A DNA stretch of 64,000 bases from Ligustrum vulgare (taxonomy: Eukaryota > Streptophyta > Magnoliopsida > Lamiales > Oleaceae): assembly GCA_963555705.1 (NCBI GenBank), contig OY743173.1:1265001-1329000 (forward strand), written 5' to 3'. How positions within the stretch are numbered: position 1 is the stretch's first letter; every line of letters begins with the position of its first letter. Below, piece by piece: positions 13,082 to 25,003 of this stretch. The translations under genes were made by a program, and so were the position numbers. Below the pieces are notes generated by a model, which had not been told where the DNA came from, did not search any database, and saw only the letters and a program-made list of their open reading frames with translations.

Positions 13082-13658
13082 GAATTACTATGACTGAAAC
13101 CCAACCTTATAGATTGGAGATCCCAATATCTTGGTTCAATGAGACAACTAAGTCATAAATGATTTGGAATAAAGCACTTATTCCCATTCCTAAAATTTGA
13201 AGTGCTATGTAAAATATGTATAAGGATAAGTATACATATACACTTTTAATTATTTATAACTTTAAAATAGAAAGGTATGAGATCACCTATATAAGTGTGA
13301 AGTGGGTGGGGTCGCTTCTACGAGAATTCGAGGCTTAATTCTCTTAGAGCACTTATGAAACCAAGAGTTGTCCAGATTCAAAATGGACACAACCATGAGA
13401 ACCGAATTGGTTAGATGTGTTATGGTGTTGGTACAGTTGTTCGGGTTTACACGAACAGCTGGATGGTTCAAGACACCGCGTTCACCAACTAGCCTAGTAA
13501 ATTCGATTGTATTCAACTAAATAAGTTCAAAGCCACAAGCTAACTATCTTGATGCTATGACTTGTCGTGTGTACTCCATTTGTTAGATTCTACATTTCAT
13601 TTTCATTTCATTCGCATTATGTTGCGCATATCGAGGAATTTTCATTCATGTAGAGGAT
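13082..13658 (+). other. 3' untranslated spacer of the Copia element
   Basis: This lies between the RNase H stop and the 3' LTR. It is non-coding and ends close to a short purine stretch (GTAGAGGA at 13650-13657) that could be the polypurine tract next to the LTR start at 13659. Confidence 0.5.
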
Positions 13659-14071
13659 TGTTAGATATTGGTTTGATGAATCAAGAAATTGGTTAAGTAT
13701 TGAAAATCAGCTAAAGTGACTTCGTGTCGATTTCGGCCAAATACTTAAACCCGACTCATTCCGTTTAGGAAAATTAGTTTACCACTTCTCCGCTTCGGGG
13801 CGCACAAATGGGGATTTAGATTTCTCTGCATGCATTAAAGGGTATATTTGGCATTTTGAAACCAATATAGGATGAATGAAAAATTACGGAAAAATGAGAA
13901 AAATATGGTCAAAATTTTGCCCATGCGATCGCATGTCAACTGATTAAATCTCGATTTGGTGTAAAGCCGTGCGGTTGCACGGCTGTTGAGAAAAGGTGTG
14001 TCTTTTCGAAGAGTTGCTTGGTTTGGAAGGGTTCCACGATTTGGCTCCCACCACTTGGTCCACAACCCTTC
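13659..14071 (+). repeat. Left half of the split Copia 3' LTR
   Basis: Begins TGTTAGATATTGG and is cut at 14071, where CCTTC forms the target duplication of the nested Gypsy element. The right half resumes at 20646. The combined length is about 704 bp. Confidence 0.7.
14067..14071. other. Target site duplication CCTTC, left copy
   Basis: CCTTC directly precedes the Gypsy 5' LTR and recurs exactly at 20641-20645 after the 3' LTR. This fixes both element boundaries to the base. Confidence 0.93.
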
Positions 14072-14823
14072 TGATGAGAATCAAGGGAGTCAACCAAGTC
14101 TAAGTCAAACAAGTCAACCCTTGATAAGAATACTGGTGGGGCCTATGACAAGATCCAATGTCAAAGAGGTTCAAGAGTCGATGGCGGGACTCATTTTCAA
14201 GCTCCGAAATCAAGTCCACGTGGAAGAGAGCAAGATTGATGTCAATTTCTTAAGTCGACCAAAAAGTCATTTCGATCGACCGAAACTCTACAGAGATTTT
14301 AGAGGAAGCCTTAGTCGGGTTCGGAAGAGTGATGTACGACCGAAAGTACCATTTCGGTCGACCTGTGTTCGACCAAAATAGTTTCGATCGATCGGTTCAG
14401 TCGACTGAAAGTTCCCGGATTCAAAAAGCGGGATTTTTTGTGCAATTTTTCAAACTTTTTCCTTTCACTTTTGTAATATATATTGTAAATGGCATAGAAC
14501 CCTAACTTAGTTTTTGACATCAAGAACACTCCTTGGAGAGCTTTTAGAGAGGTAAAATCCTTTCTTCACTTGTAACTATCTTTGGAATTTTCTTCAACTT
14601 ATATATTGAGAATTTGTCTTGTGCATTTATTTTTTCGTTTATTCCACAAAATCTTAGTATTTGTCTTAATATTTCCATTGGGCTAGGGTTCATCCTCCTA
14701 GAATTTTGGATTGGGTTAAACTTGGGTCAAGATTATCCATTTATTACCATTTTTAGCTTTCTTGGGTTGATACAGAAATTGTTGTTGGAATTTTTGGTTT
14801 AAACACCAAGGGGGTTCACATCA
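14072..14823 (+). repeat. Gypsy 5' LTR (752 bp)
   Basis: Starts TGATGAGAATCAAGG and ends GGTTCACATCA. It still holds the end-of-pol coding similarity (GPMTRS...VQESMAGLIFKLRNQ). Its middle (about 14255-14405) has repeated copies of the palindromic word TCGACCGAAA/TTTCGGTCGA, most of which are deleted from the 3' LTR. Confidence 0.93.
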
Positions 14824-14825
14824 TT

Positions 14826-14837
14826 TGGTATCCGAGC
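14826..14837 (+). promoter_or_regulatory. Gypsy primer-binding site (initiator tRNA-Met type)
   Basis: TGGTATCCGAGC lies two bases after the 5' LTR and matches the plant tRNA-iMet complement TGGTATCAGAGC at 11 of 12 positions. It would prime minus-strand DNA synthesis. Confidence 0.8.
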
Positions 14838-15448
14838 TTGGCTCAAAAAATTGGTAGTTCTATCTTTAAATTCTTGTTGTTCTTGTTATTCTCCATATAT
14901 ATAAAAAAAAGAATTCCAAAACAATTGGGGAAAATTCGAAGCCCATGAATATTTCTTGATTTCTACATATTGGGCATTGTTGTTATTATCAATTTGAAAA
15001 GTTGTTGGGGGTTATATTCGAACAAATACTTAAAAATTATAAACTATTCAAGTTTGCATCATAAGTGTTTGACAAAATGTCTCAAAGAGTGTTTCCATAT
15101 TGAATCCTACCTTTCATTTACCAAACACATTCCTAGTTGAATTTCTTGTGTCTTATATCAAGCTTATTGTGATTATATCCTTGAAAAACCTTGTTAATCA
15201 AGTTCAATTCCTTGCTTTTTTGTATAATAGCAAGCAAATAAATTCTACTTGTTATTGTGTCAATCCTTCATTTGTTTCCTTATTGTTTTTGAAATTTGTG
15301 CTACACAAGAATTAAATTCTCAATTTAGTTGAATTACGTTCCTTGGATAGTTTGGTTAAGAAAGTTGGGAGTGGTAAAAGGCAAGAGTGGTGAGCTCTTT
15401 AGAGGGAAAAATCCTAATTGAGTGAAACACGAGCAAAAATATTTTGTG

Positions 15449-16911
15449 ATGACACTTGCACACTTACACTCCATGGCTAATACACATAATTCAACTGGAC
15501 AAGATTCTAATGCACAAACTCAAGAGTTGAGTGATATGATAGAAGCTCTCACGGTTGCCATGGCGGATATGAGAGGAAGATTGGAGAGGAGATTAGCGAG
15601 GTTAGAGACTAGGAGGGAAGTTCCATCCCCAAGAGATGATAATATTAGGAGGGGTGATAGGAGAAGGGCTAGAGATGTGTATGAGGATGATGATGTTGAT
15701 GATGAAGAATTGGAGAGTGAAGGGGGTAGTGATCAAAATTGGAATATGGGTAGGAATAGAGGAATGTAGGAATGTGAGGGGAGTTGGTCGAGGTCATGGG
15801 AGGAACAATAGAGGTAGAGACGTAGTGGATGGTAATCTTGGGAGCATAAAGATGAAAATTCCTTCTTTCCATGAGAAGAGTGATCCGGATGCCTACCTAG
15901 AATGGGAAAGGAAAATGAAATTGATTTTTGAATGCCATAGATACTCCGAGGATAAAAAGGTTAAGTTAGCGGTAGTGGAGTTTGCGTATTGTGCCTTAGC
16001 TTGGTGGGATAATTTATTGCTCACTAGGAGAAGGAATCTAGAGGGTAGTGGGAATACTTGGGATAAATTGAAGAGTCTTATGAGGAGAAGGTTTGTACCT
16101 AGTCACTACTATAGGGTGCTCTATCAAAGATTACAAACTCATACTCAAGGATCTAAGGGGGTTGAAGATTATTACAAGGAGTTGGAGAAGGCCTTGATGA
16201 GGGCTAATATAGAGGAGGATAGAGAGGCCACCATAGCTCGATTTTATGAGTGGGTTGAATAGGGAGATAGCTAATGTAGTGGAGTTACACTATTATGTGG
16301 AGATGGAGGAATTGGTGCACATGGCTATCAAAGTGGAGGATCAATTGAAAAAAAAGGAGCAATTTAAAAGAAAGGGACAAGAAAATTTTTTTGGGGGTCC
16401 TAGTTCTACTTGGAAGTCTAAGTGGGGGAGTGATAAGGTTGATAAAACTCCCCTTAAAGATATCATTGAAACCTCCAAGGGGAAGAAAGTTGGCTTCGTC
16501 AAGGATAAGCCCAAGGTTGTTCATACTGCTTCTAGGAGTCGGGATATTGAATGGTTCAAATGTAGGGGATGGGGGCATTATTCTCGAGAGTGCCCTAACA
16601 ATAGGTTGATGTTTATTAAGAATGGGCAATGGTACTCGGAAGATGAAGATGACGAAGAGAGAGTGCAAGTTGGGGATGATAGTGATGGTGAGGAAGAAGA
16701 GGTGGAAGGAGTTGTTAGTCCACCCAAATCCTTGGTCACCATTAGATCTCTCAGCACTCAAACCAAGGTGGATGAGACGGCTAAGCAAAGAGAAAATATT
16801 TTTCACACTAGGTGTCTTGTGAGGTACAAAGCTTGTAGTCTCATCATTGATGGGGGAAGTTGCACCAATGTAGCTAACACTAGTAAGATAGAGAGGTTGG
16901 GATTACCTTAA
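15449..16911 (+). pseudogene. Gypsy gag (capsid, damaged zinc knuckle) and start of protease
   Basis: The likely start is ATG 15449. An acidic/arginine-rich N-terminus leads to the retrotransposon gag core (KIPSFHEKSDPDAYLEWERK, then RFVPSHYYRVLYQRL and EEDREATIARF). Frame changes occur near 15768 and 16255. The knuckle reads WFKCRGWGHYSREC, so the first cysteine is replaced by W. A protease active-site-like IDGGSCTNVA follows at 16847-16876, where a functional aspartic protease would usually have D-S/T-G. A stop at 16909 ends this frame. The gag would form virus-like particles in the cytoplasm. Confidence 0.88.
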
Positions 16912-16989
16912 TGCCACATTCTAGTCCTTATAAATTACAATGGTTGAGCGATTATGGTGAGTTGAAGGTAAGCAAGTAAATACTATTTA

Positions 16990-19900
16990 CTTTCAACATT
17001 GGGACATATGAAGATCAAGTACTTTGTGATGTGGTTCTCATGCAAGCTACACATATATTATTGGGTAGACCATGGCAATATGATAGGAGAGTGTTGCATA
17101 ATGGGATAAAAAATAGGTATAGCTTCCAAATGAATGGAAAGCCCGTAACACAACTACCTTTGAGTCCGGAAGAAGTATATAAAGACCATTTAAAACTCAA
17201 AAGGGAGGAGGAAGAGGGAAAAAAAAGAAGGAAAAAAAAGATGGAGTTGAGTGGGGTACAAAAAGAGAATGAAAAAAAGGGGAGAAGAGTGGTGAAAAAA
17301 ATGAGGGGGTGAAAGAAAAAAGAAAGAGAGCAAAATATGTTGAGAAAAAAATGAACTTTTATGCTAGTAAGGGAGATGTGGAGAGAGCGTTAAAAGAAAA
17401 ACACCACATTCTTTTGATGTTGTATAAGGAGTATCTTCTTACATTTGATGAATCTCACACTTCTCTCCCTACTTTAGCTACTTCATTGTTGCAGGAGTTT
17501 GAAGATGTCTTCCCGGAAGAGATTCCTAGTGGACTTTCGCCCATTAGAGGCATCGAGCATCAGATTGATTTCATTCCCGGAGCCGTCATCCCAAATAGAC
17601 CGGCATACCGAAGTAACCCGGAAGAGACCAAGGAACTCCAAAAGCAAGTCGAGGAGTTGATGAGCAAAGGATATATTCGTGAGAGCATGAGTCCTTGTGC
17701 CGTTCCCGTGCTGCTAGTGACCAAGAAGGACGGAACCTGTAGAATGTGCGTCGATTGCCGCGCAATCAACAACATAACGGTAAAGTATCGACACCCCATT
17801 CCTAGGTTGGACTTGCATTTTTAGCAAAATTGATTTGAGGAGTGGATACCACCAAATTAGGATGAGAGAAGGTGATAAATGGAAAACCGCTTTTAAAATT
17901 AAATATGAGTTATATGAGTGGTAGGTTATGCCCTTCGGTCTCACTAATGCACCGAGCACTTTCATGAGATTAATGAATTATGTTTGCGTACATTCATTGG
18001 AAAATTTGTGGTAGTTTACTTCGATGATATATTGATTTATAGCAATAATTTGAATGAGCATATTGAACACTTGAGAAGTGTACTTTTTGTTTTAAAAGAA
18101 GAAAAATTGTATGCTAATCTCAAAAAATGTAATTTTTGCATGGAGAGTGTTTTCTTTCTTGGATTTGTAGTTAGTACTAAAGGGAAAGAAGTTGATGATG
18201 AGAAGATCAAAGCCATTAAGGAATGGCCCACCCACAAGTGTCACCGAGGTAAGAAGTTTTCATGGGTTAGCTAGTTTTTACCGTCGTTTTGTCAAGGATT
18301 TTAGCACACCAGCTTCACCACTTACCGAGGTTGTCAAAAAGCATGTTGGTTTTAAATGGAGGAAGGCACAAGAAAATGTGTTTAATGAAATAAAGGAAAG
18401 ATTGTGCACCGTCCCGGTTTTATCTTTGCCTAACTTTGACAAAACCTTTGAGATTGAATGTGATGCTTCAGGCACAGGTATTTGAACAGTTTTGATGCAG
18501 GAAAATAGGCCGGTTGCCTACTTTAGCGAAAAGCTCAATGGAGCCGCCTTGAACTACCCTACATATGACAAGGAGCTCTATGCGTTGGTGAGAGCATTAA
18601 AGACATGGCACCACTACTTTTGGCCTAGGGAGTTCGTCATCCACACCGACCATGAATCGTTGAAGCACTTGAAAGGGCAAGGGAAGTTGAGCAAGAGGCA
18701 TGCCAAATGGGTGGAGTACGTGGAAACATTTTCCTATGTCATCAAATACAAATAAGGTAAGGGGACTGTGGTAACAGATGCCCTTTTTAAAAGGTATGCT
18801 CTTATTACTACCTTGAGTGCCAAGTTGTTGGGCTTTGAGAGTATTAAAGATTTGTATGTGCATGATGCGGATTTTGCAAGTATGTTTGTTTCATGTGAAA
18901 GGGTTGCATGTGATAAATATTATAGGCATGAGGGATTTTTATTTCGTGAAGGTAAACTTTGTGTGCCGAATTGCTCCTTGAGAGAGTTGATGGTGAGAGA
19001 GACCCATGGGGAGGTTTAATGGGTCACTTTGAAAATGTTGCAAGAACATTTCTTTTGGCCTAAAATGAGGAGGGACAGTAGGAGAGTTTGTTCTAGGTGC
19101 ATAACTTGTAGGAAGGCCAAGTCCAAGGTAGCACCACATGGATTATATACACCCTACCCGTTCCTAGTGAACCGTGGACCGACATCTCTATGGATTTTAT
19201 TTTAGATCTACCTAGGTCTAAGAAGGGGAGCGATTCCATCTTTGTGGTAGTTGATCAATTTAGTAAAATGGCACACTTCCTTGCTTGTTATAAAATCGAT
19301 GATGCCACTCACATAGCCGACCTATTCTTTAAGGAGGTAGTGAGACTCCACGGGATCCCTAGGGGCATTGTGTCGGATAGAGATGTCAAATTTCTTAGCC
19401 ACTTTTGGAATGTTTTGTGGGAAAAATTGGGGACTAAACTTTTATTTTCCACGACTTGTCACCCCCAAACCGATGGCCAAAGCGAAGTGATTAATAGAAC
19501 GTTAACGCACCTCAATCTAAAGAATTGGGAAAAGTTTCTACCTTTTATTGAATTTGCGTATAATCGAAGAGTTCATTCTACTAAGTCTTTTACTCCATTT
19601 GAGATTGTTTATGGTTTTAACCCATTGACTCCTTCGGATTTGATTCCTTTACCTATTGATGAAAGAGGTAGTTTAGATGAAAAGAGGAAGGCGGAGTTAG
19701 TCAAATCTCTCCACGAGAAGGTCAAACTCCAAATCGAGAAGAAGAATGAACAGTATGCCTCCAGTGCCAACAAAGGTAGAAAGCGAGTGTCATTCGAGCC
19801 CGGTGATTAGGTGTGGTTACATTTGAGGAAGGAGAGGTTCCCGAATCAAAGATAGTCAAAACTGCAACCACGTGGTGATGGCCCCTTTCAAATCATCGAG

Positions 19901-20212
19901 AAGATTAATGATAATTCCTACAAGCTTGATCTCCCAGGTGAGTACAATGTATCGGCTTCTTTTAATATTTCTGACTTATCCCCTTTTGATGCAGGTGAAG
20001 ATTCGAGGTCAAATCCTTTTCAAGAGGGAGAGGATGATGAGAATCAAGGGAGTCAACCAAGTAAAAATCAAACAAGTCAACCCTCGATAAGAATATCGAT
20101 GGGGCCTATGACAAGATCCAAGGCCAAAGAGGTTCAAGAGTCGATGGCAGGACTCATTTTCAAGCTCCGAAATCAAGTCCACGTAGAAGAGAGCAAGATT
20201 GAGGTCAATTGA
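16990..20212 (+). pseudogene. Gypsy pol (RT, RNase H, integrase) running into the 3' LTR
   Basis: RT begins with EEIPSGLSPIRGIEHQIDF (17518) and continues with [20 protein letters not shown]. The catalytic FDDILIY motif is at 18020-18040. RNase H follows ([10 protein letters not shown], then [13 protein letters not shown]). Integrase has the [20 protein letters not shown] core at 19193, the second Asp in SDRDVKF and the Glu in [10 protein letters not shown], with HPQTDGQS conserved. Frames break near 17310, 17822, 17980, 18260, 18483, 18752, 19017 and 19808. The last frame (NISDLSPFDAGEDS...) crosses the LTR start at 20035 and stops at 20210-20212. Confidence 0.9.
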
Positions 20213-20640
20213 CAGAAAGTGCCATTTCGGTCGACCGAAAGTTCCCGAATTCAAAAGGCGGGATTTTTTGTGCAATTTTTCAAACTTTTTCCTTTCACTT
20301 TTGTAATACATATTGTAAATGGCTTAGAACCTTAACTTAGTTTTTGACATCAAGAACACTCCTTGGAGAGTTTTTAGAGAGGTCAAATCCTTTTTTCACT
20401 TGTAACTATCTTTGGAATTTTCTTCAACTTATATATTGAGAATTTGTCTTGTGTATTTGTTGTTGTTTATTCTACACAATCTTGGTATTTGTCTTAATCT
20501 TTCCATTGGGCTAGGGTTCATCCTCGTAGAATTTTGGGTTGGGTTAAACTTGGGTCAAGAGTATCAATTTTTAGTTTTTTGGGTTGATACAAAAATTATT
20601 GTGAGAATTTTTGGTTTAAACACTAAGGGGGTTCACATCA
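20035..20640 (+). repeat. Gypsy 3' LTR (606 bp)
   Basis: Matches the 5' LTR over its whole length except for a deletion of about 145 bp in the block of TCGACCGAAA repeats. It ends in GGTTCACATCA and is followed by the CCTTC duplication at 20641-20645. Many point differences from the 5' copy mean the insertion is not recent. Confidence 0.93.
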
Positions 20641-20645
20641 CCTTC

Positions 20646-20936
20646 ACACTCTATAAATAAGACACTTGGGGTGTCCTATTCCACACACCAATGATATGCA
20701 ATATCACTATCATTCTCTTCTCTCCTCTTAAAACAATATTCTTGCATTTGTTGCATAATTTTGATATTCTTGTTCATTTCATTTTTGGAGTACAAAATCC
20801 ATAATTCTGGTTCGTTGTACTTGTGTTTTGAAGTATTACAAACACAAGTAGTAGTCGTTGTATCTTGGGAGTCGATCTTCATAATTCGTTGGCGTCGTTG
20901 CGGGGCAAATTTAACTTAATGACAAAGTGTTCAACA
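20646..20936 (+). repeat. Right half of the split Copia 3' LTR
   Basis: Resumes the LTR broken at 14071. CTATAAATAAG at 20651 looks like the LTR TATA box, and the end is GTGTTCAACA. The right boundary rests on recalled Copia LTR ends because no 5' LTR is available to compare. Confidence 0.6.
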
Positions 20937-21545
20937 ATTGCCTCGACTTTATCCCTTTCTTCTCTTTTCTTGTTTTACTTGTCGTTACTCCGTCCATTTT
21001 TCGGCACGAATTTCATATATATATTCTATTTCTTTGGCGTCACTATATACAAAATATTTCAATAGTTATGGTATAACTCCTTCGCATGCTATATAATCCC
21101 TCTCCCCACCTTTTGAATGACATGAAAAAACATTAGTTTTATCAAGACACTTTTGCTCTATGTTTTGTGTATATTTTATTATGTCTTGTCTTGTCTTGTT
21201 TTGGTGATTGTTCATACATAATTTCAGTTTGTCGGGGTGATAACTTTGTGTTGAGTTAACTACTTAACTTTCGTTGTATCATGGGAGATAGATGCACAGA
21301 AAAACCTCAAGTACAAATTGGTGAGGGAGTAAATCTGATTTAAGGAAACTGTGCTCGTATAGGCATAGGTTCCAGATTCTACTCAAATTTACAATTTTTT
21401 GGTTTTTATCAATATTTATATTATTGTGTTCCAATTTATTGTTTATTCTTTTGCCAATCAAATTCGAAAACAATTTTCCTACAAAATTAAAATAGATTTT
21501 GTCTAAAAAGAATTTGATTTTCTAAAAGAACAAACAACTGATGAT
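20937..21545. other. AT-rich spacer, nothing recognised
   Basis: No coding region, LTR or inverted repeat could be supported here. Confidence 0.5.
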
Positions 21546-21550
21546 CTTAT

Positions 21551-22004
21551 TGTAAGGTTTCGGGTCATACATGCACAACGAAAACTAAAAAAAATCGAAA
21601 TCATAGTCTGAATCAACCTTACACTTAGATAGAATTTATGATGAAGATAATACCTTTGATGAATGTTGTGAATCTGAAATCTGAAACATGAGGTACAATC
21701 TTGTCACCACCAGCTGTCCAATTCTTCAACCTCTTACAAAAATCCATATAACGAGTTGAATCTGGAACTCCATCAATCTCCAACATTTGAAATGTATTTG
21801 AGAGAATTAATTTTTCTTTTTTTTGCTAGTAAGAGAAAAACCCTACGCTAGAAAAATGGGACCCTCTCTCTTGCAACTAAACATAATTCTTGTATGTTTA
21901 AGTGATACCCTAATTAGGGTTAAAATAGTGGGCTTGGGTTATTCTTTTCCAACAAGTAACCTAAGTTCGGTCCAACCAATTGGGCTTGGACATTAATTCT
22001 AACA
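21551..22004 (-). mobile_element. Solo LTR, probably Copia, with perfect 5-bp target duplication
   Basis: 454 bp beginning TGTAAGG and ending TTCTAACA on the plus strand, flanked by CTTAT at 21546-21550 and 22005-22009. Read on the minus strand it starts TGTTAGAATTAATGTCC, a common plant Copia LTR start, hence the orientation. No internal element sequence is left, as expected after LTR-LTR recombination. Confidence 0.82.
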
Positions 22005-22009
22005 CTTAT

Positions 22010-22767
22010 TCATGTTGATTTTCTAATAGATCTAACATCTTGATTTGTTTGATTTATAGGTTGAATGAACGCATATAGTTACACTTTTGTAACACACTAC
22101 ATTACATTTACACATATTACGCATACCGCCAATTGTTTCCACAACCACCATCAATGGAGAACCCATCAGTCGCCTAAGGTCACTCGATTTAACGAACCTC
22201 CAATTTTTAAATTGACATTTTTTTTCTTATGGAAAATTCATTAATTAATAGAATTAAAGAAATAAATAGAAATTACAAATGGGCTTTTAGTTAGCAATGA
22301 AAAATAAATAGTTTAGTCAACCTACAAAATTTTTCAATTGATAAATTATAATCACCAAAGAAATTGTCGCCAACTAAACAAAAGTTCAAAAATAACTAAT
22401 TAATCGATAAATATAAAGAGAGAATAGAAAGATATTTTAACTTATTGTTTAATAATTATAATAAATAAATATAGAACTAATAAAATTTTGTGAGTGACGC
22501 CGACAAAGTCGTAGGTGGCTAAATCACTGTTTGTGATTTTCGATAATATTACTGAAGATGATGCCGTTTGGTCCATTTGAACCATCATTGTATGTTGATT
22601 TCAATCATAATCGATTGCTCGATGATTTTTATTATGGAGAATGAAAGAAGATGAGAATTTAAGGAAAAAAATGGCGAAGTGTGTCTATCATCGCCAGTAA
22701 TTTCATCTTAATAAATAATGGTTTCAGTTAAAGTCATTGATCGAACCATTTTCTCGTTGTGGGCCTA
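22010..22767. other. AT-rich spacer, nothing recognised
   Basis: No supportable gene or element ends. Confidence 0.45.
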
Positions 22768-23161
22768 TGATGAGAATACACCAGCTCGGCCCATCTCGAT
22801 AACATGATCGGCCCTATTGCTCAACCTCTCTTTTTCCTGGTCTCATTAATTTATCAGGAATAATTTTTATCAGGTCAGAATGAGAGCCCGAGGTAATCGC
22901 CATAGTAGGTCGGGCTCCCCCGACCTCATCATAGTCTTCATTTGTGACATGTTGCGGGGTTGGCCTAACCCGGCCACTTCGCGCCTGTTAGCCCGACGCC
23001 AACGGGACTCTAGGTATTCTTCGTTTATGGGTCTTGTCAACAGACCTCCCTTCTTGGGCCCCTCGAAGGAACAAATGAGTCATAACCCACGAGGGAACCT
23101 CCTGAAAAAGGGGAAAATCACTCCTTGTAATAATGGAATTCTTCATAAAAAGTAATCTATA
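22768..23161 (+). repeat. Left part of an LTR split by the Helitron
   Basis: A GC-richer block (TGATGAGAATACACC...) whose continuation lies beyond the Helitron at 37243-37462. That right part has a TATA-like CTATAAATA, a pyrimidine-rich leader and an end followed by a tRNA-iMet primer site. The left boundary is inferred from the TG start only. Confidence 0.5.
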
Positions 23162-23563
23162 TCTATACTATATTTGATAATGAGAAAGTGTTGACCGATT
23201 TTGACTGATTTTCCCGCTCATTGCACTTCCTCTATTTTTTCATTGTATTGTTGTAAATTGTTGTAATTGTTATCTTTTCTTTCTTCACGCACAGGAAGAG
23301 TACACATCAGACAAAAAGGTAATTTCTTATTATGTTGTTAAAGTCAACATATTTTACGTGTTTCCCAATCAATTGCACATAGTTCAATTTCATTTTTCCA
23401 TGACAAGACCAGACAAAGAGAGAGAAAATATAGACTTCTTTTTTTTTTTTTTTAAATGGTCAGCCTTTTTATTTTCAGTACGTAATAATGAAATACTATT
23501 GATGTAATCCCGGTAATTACGAAATTCTCGGTAGAGCCTTCCCTTCCTCCACTGAAATCAGCA

Positions 23564-23830
23564 GCCATGTCTCCATTGATGGCAACCCCGACGCGTCCAA
23601 GTTTTTCGACTACCAGTCGTCACTCCGGTTTCCCTTTTCGAATACCAGTCGTCACTCTGGTTTCCCATGTCTCCATTGATGGCAGCCCCGGTGCATCCAA
23701 CCTCCGTTTGTTCTGGTCATAACCAATTGATTGCATCTGATTTCCTTTTCCATCTCACGCACAGTAGGGTTGCGATTCTACGTGATTAGGGAAGTTCTCC
23801 GTTTGTTCTGCTCACAACCTCCTTTTTTTT
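23564..23830. repeat. Short tandem duplications in the Helitron leader
   Basis: ATGTCTCCATTGATGGCA occurs at about 23567 and 23667, ACCAGTCGTCACTC at about 23611 and 23644, and CCTCCGTTTGTTCT-like words twice. These are local duplications upstream of the RPA gene. They might be transcribed leader, but no ORF spans them. Confidence 0.6.
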
Positions 23831-24969
23831 CCTGAATTTTTTATTTATTCATGTTGCCCTTTTTTGCCCCTTAATTTTGAATTATTATTTGTTTTTTTTG
23901 AATTTAGAATTAGTCTTTGTTTTACCTATTTTCCCCCTAATTTTGAATAGGTTGTCATAAACGTCAAATAGCAGCTGCAGTTTACCAACTCATTCACCTT
24001 TCCCATACTGGCTCTCTGAATTGGGTGTTACAGATTACTTTTCTTACATAAGTGTCTCTTGACAGATAGAATGATGATTACTCTGCATTTCCCAATACGT
24101 AAAAGAAACATGCTTACATATCTGTGGTGTGTCTGCCTTTCAGAACTGCAGTGGCTTTCCAAAAATTTCTCCATCTTTACGTTCTGGGTGTTTATGTAAG
24201 TATATCTCATGTATTTCTTCTTAGATGTAATTTTCTTCCCATTGCATGTATTTGAAATGTAATATGTTTGTTATGTTCACAAATGCTATCTGTGGTCTGG
24301 AATTCTCTGTCCTGTATGAAGGTTCAGAATGCACCAAATGTACACTTCTCTGAGCGATATCTCAGCAGCGAAGGTTGACTGGAATGTTAAGGTCCGTGTT
24401 GTTCGCGCATACCATACCACTGTTCGTGAAGATCCTACTCAGATATTCAGCCTTGAATATGTGTTTCATGATCTCCAGGTTAGCCTTTTCATTTTGTTCA
24501 TACAGTACAGTGTAGGATATTTTGTCTCCATTTCAATGTTTTGGTTGCAGTTAAGTTTATATGAAATAGTAATTGTTAATTTCAGTATCTTCCTTGTGTT
24601 GATATCATTACTTTTGCTTTATTAACTTGTGCACGTGGGGTTGGAGGCATTGTATAGTTTCCTTGTGCATGTGAGGTTGTATAGCTTCTCTGAAGTCATG
24701 TCTATTTTTTTCCCCATAGAATGTCCTTTATGTTGATATGCTAATTTTGTTTATTTTGAAGCTTTTCCCATTTTTCATGTAAACTGATAGATACTTTCTT
24801 AAAAACCAAGTTTTAAATTATGACTTAAGTGAAGTGACCGTGAAAGACATGTTCCATAGAGTAGTTCCCTTCATTTTCGCATTGCCAGTTTGAAGACACA
24901 GTAAAACATGTATCATTGTTATGCCTCAACTGAGTAAGATTTTTGTTATTTATGCTTATGCATCATTCT

Positions 24970-25003
24970 CCTCTAAGGCTATAATAACTAGATTTTTGCT
25001 TTG
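24970..25003. repeat. 34-bp direct repeat, left copy
   Basis: Begins CCTCTAAGGCTATAATAACT and recurs identically at 25977-26010. The pair brackets about 970 bp inside RPA intron 1. Confidence 0.9.

Larger units (their letters stand above)
14072..20640 (+). mobile_element. Complete Ty3/Gypsy chromovirus-type LTR retrotransposon (CRM-like)
   Basis: A 6.57-kb element: 5' LTR 14072-14823, primer-binding site, gag, pol, 3' LTR 20035-20640, with 5-bp target duplication CCTTC on both sides. LTR ends are TGATG...CATCA. Pol order is protease, RT, RNase H, integrase, which defines Ty3/Gypsy. The pol frame runs on about 178 bp into the 3' LTR, a trait I recall for CRM chromoviruses; the clade call is from memory. 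Several frameshifts and stops make it non-autonomous now. Confidence 0.93.
9701..20936 (+). mobile_element. Decayed Ty1/Copia retrotransposon, 5'-truncated, with a Gypsy element nested in its 3' LTR
   Basis: Internal sequence 9701-13658 carries the Copia domain order gag zinc knuckle, protease, integrase, reverse transcriptase, RNase H. The 3' LTR is split: 13659-14071 (starting TGTTAGATATTGG) and 20646-20936 (TATA-like CTATAAATAAG at 20651, ending TTCAACA). No 5' LTR or N-terminal gag was found, so the left boundary is approximate. The interrupting sequence 14072-20640 is a separate, later insertion. Confidence 0.82.

Noticed and set aside
20937..20941. ATTGC as a target duplication for the split Copia element
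   Set aside because: There is no 5' LTR to pair it with, so the match elsewhere carries no weight.
22880..23155. 91-codon ORF in GC-richer DNA
   Set aside because: It falls inside the LTR-like block split by the Helitron and matches no protein family I know.
23920..24250. Extra 5' coding exon for the Helitron RPA gene
   Set aside because: Splice-like sites are present, but no frame leads into ATG 24329; it may be untranslated leader.
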